A stretch of 64,000 nucleotides of DNA from Novosphingobium sp. PhB165 (GTDB lineage: Bacteria > Pseudomonadota > Alphaproteobacteria > Sphingomonadales > Sphingomonadaceae): positions 186,001 to 250,000 of the forward strand of contig NZ_SLVB01000005.1 in NCBI RefSeq assembly GCF_004341845.1, read 5' to 3'. Position 1 is the first letter of the stretch, and the number at the start of each line of letters is the position of its first letter. Shown here piece after piece: positions 63,865 to 64,000 of the stretch. Made by a program: the position numbers and the translations under genes. Below the pieces are notes generated by a model. It was not told the origin of the DNA. It ran no database searches and saw only the letters and a program-made list of their open reading frames with translations.

Positions 63865-64000
63865 GGCGGCGTGCAACAGTCGCATGCCGGTCCGGGACCG
63901 GGGCACTAACCGGGCTCGTCTCCGGCTCCGGGAAATCGGATGGCGGACAGTTTGTCCAGTCGAGCCTTGGGCTGCATATTGTTCTCCCGGTCGCACGTCC
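63865..64000. other. Terminal non-coding stretch
   Basis: The last 136 bp have no gene I can support. A short hairpin may be formed by GGTCCGGGACC-like words near 63890. Confidence 0.3.

Overview
The window is chromosomal DNA, roughly two-thirds G+C by eye, from an alphaproteobacterium. The best fit is Sphingomonadales (Novosphingobium/Sphingobium-like). This is inferred from two large TonB-dependent receptors, an inositol-phosphorylceramide-synthase-like PAP2 protein (this order makes sphingolipids), an orphan IorB-type molybdenum hydroxylase and several small HTH proteins of a kind I associate with sphingomonads. No phage, plasmid, transposase or CRISPR array is visible. Most of the window is housekeeping; the accessory signal lies at about 38-57 kb.

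Layout. 0-3.4 kb: sugar-nucleotide precursors for surface polysaccharide (GDP-mannose pyrophosphorylase, a eukaryotic-type phosphomannomutase-like HAD protein, UDP-glucose dehydrogenase). 3.4-10.6 kb: a small membrane protein, a Tat-exported L,D-transpeptidase-like protein, an HTH protein, a degenerate Gdt1-like membrane protein, dps, pgl, a NUDIX hydrolase, dinB and a DegP/HtrA protease. 10.7-17.3 kb: hflK-hflC, divergent from a 1-nt-overlapped row mrp - iorB-like - hemH. 17.4-27.9 kb: a winged-helix protein, a GT4 glycosyltransferase, two paralogous Tyr/Arg-rich exported proteins, a rarA - mmcQ/yjbR - DUF429-like row, a DUF885 hydrolase, tRNA-Thr(TGT), a methyltransferase and a PilZ protein. 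28-37.1 kb: typA, an RDD protein, ybbP/ybbA divergent from tesA, recF, a queuosine-precursor transporter and tRNA-Arg(TCT).

37.4-46.8 kb: an acyltransferase, an aldehyde dehydrogenase with a GAF/Fis-type regulator, then a likely operon of TonB receptor, TauE/SafE exporter and a PLP aminotransferase carrying a twin-arginine signal peptide. 47-57 kb: a beta-galactan utilisation region with a FadR-type GntR regulator, GH2 beta-galactosidase, GH53 endo-galactanase and a distal TonB receptor. A shared AT-rich motif precedes the regulator, the GH2 gene and the receptor, suggesting one regulon: the receptor imports galactan fragments, GH53 cuts the chain, GH2 trims it, and the GntR protein senses a product. 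Between them lie a PAP2 protein, an exported protein and an HTH gene ending in an iterated motif. 57.3-64 kb: a tripartite RND efflux operon (adaptor, pump, outer-membrane channel) divergent from a TetR regulator.

Dispersed repeats: three inverted-terminus palindromic elements (8.8, 34.9 and 51.7 kb), two with an extra internal inverted repeat, and one longer multi-hairpin element at 18.5 kb. The strongest candidates for something undescribed are the exported aminotransferase operon, the galactan motif regulon, and the palindromic element family.
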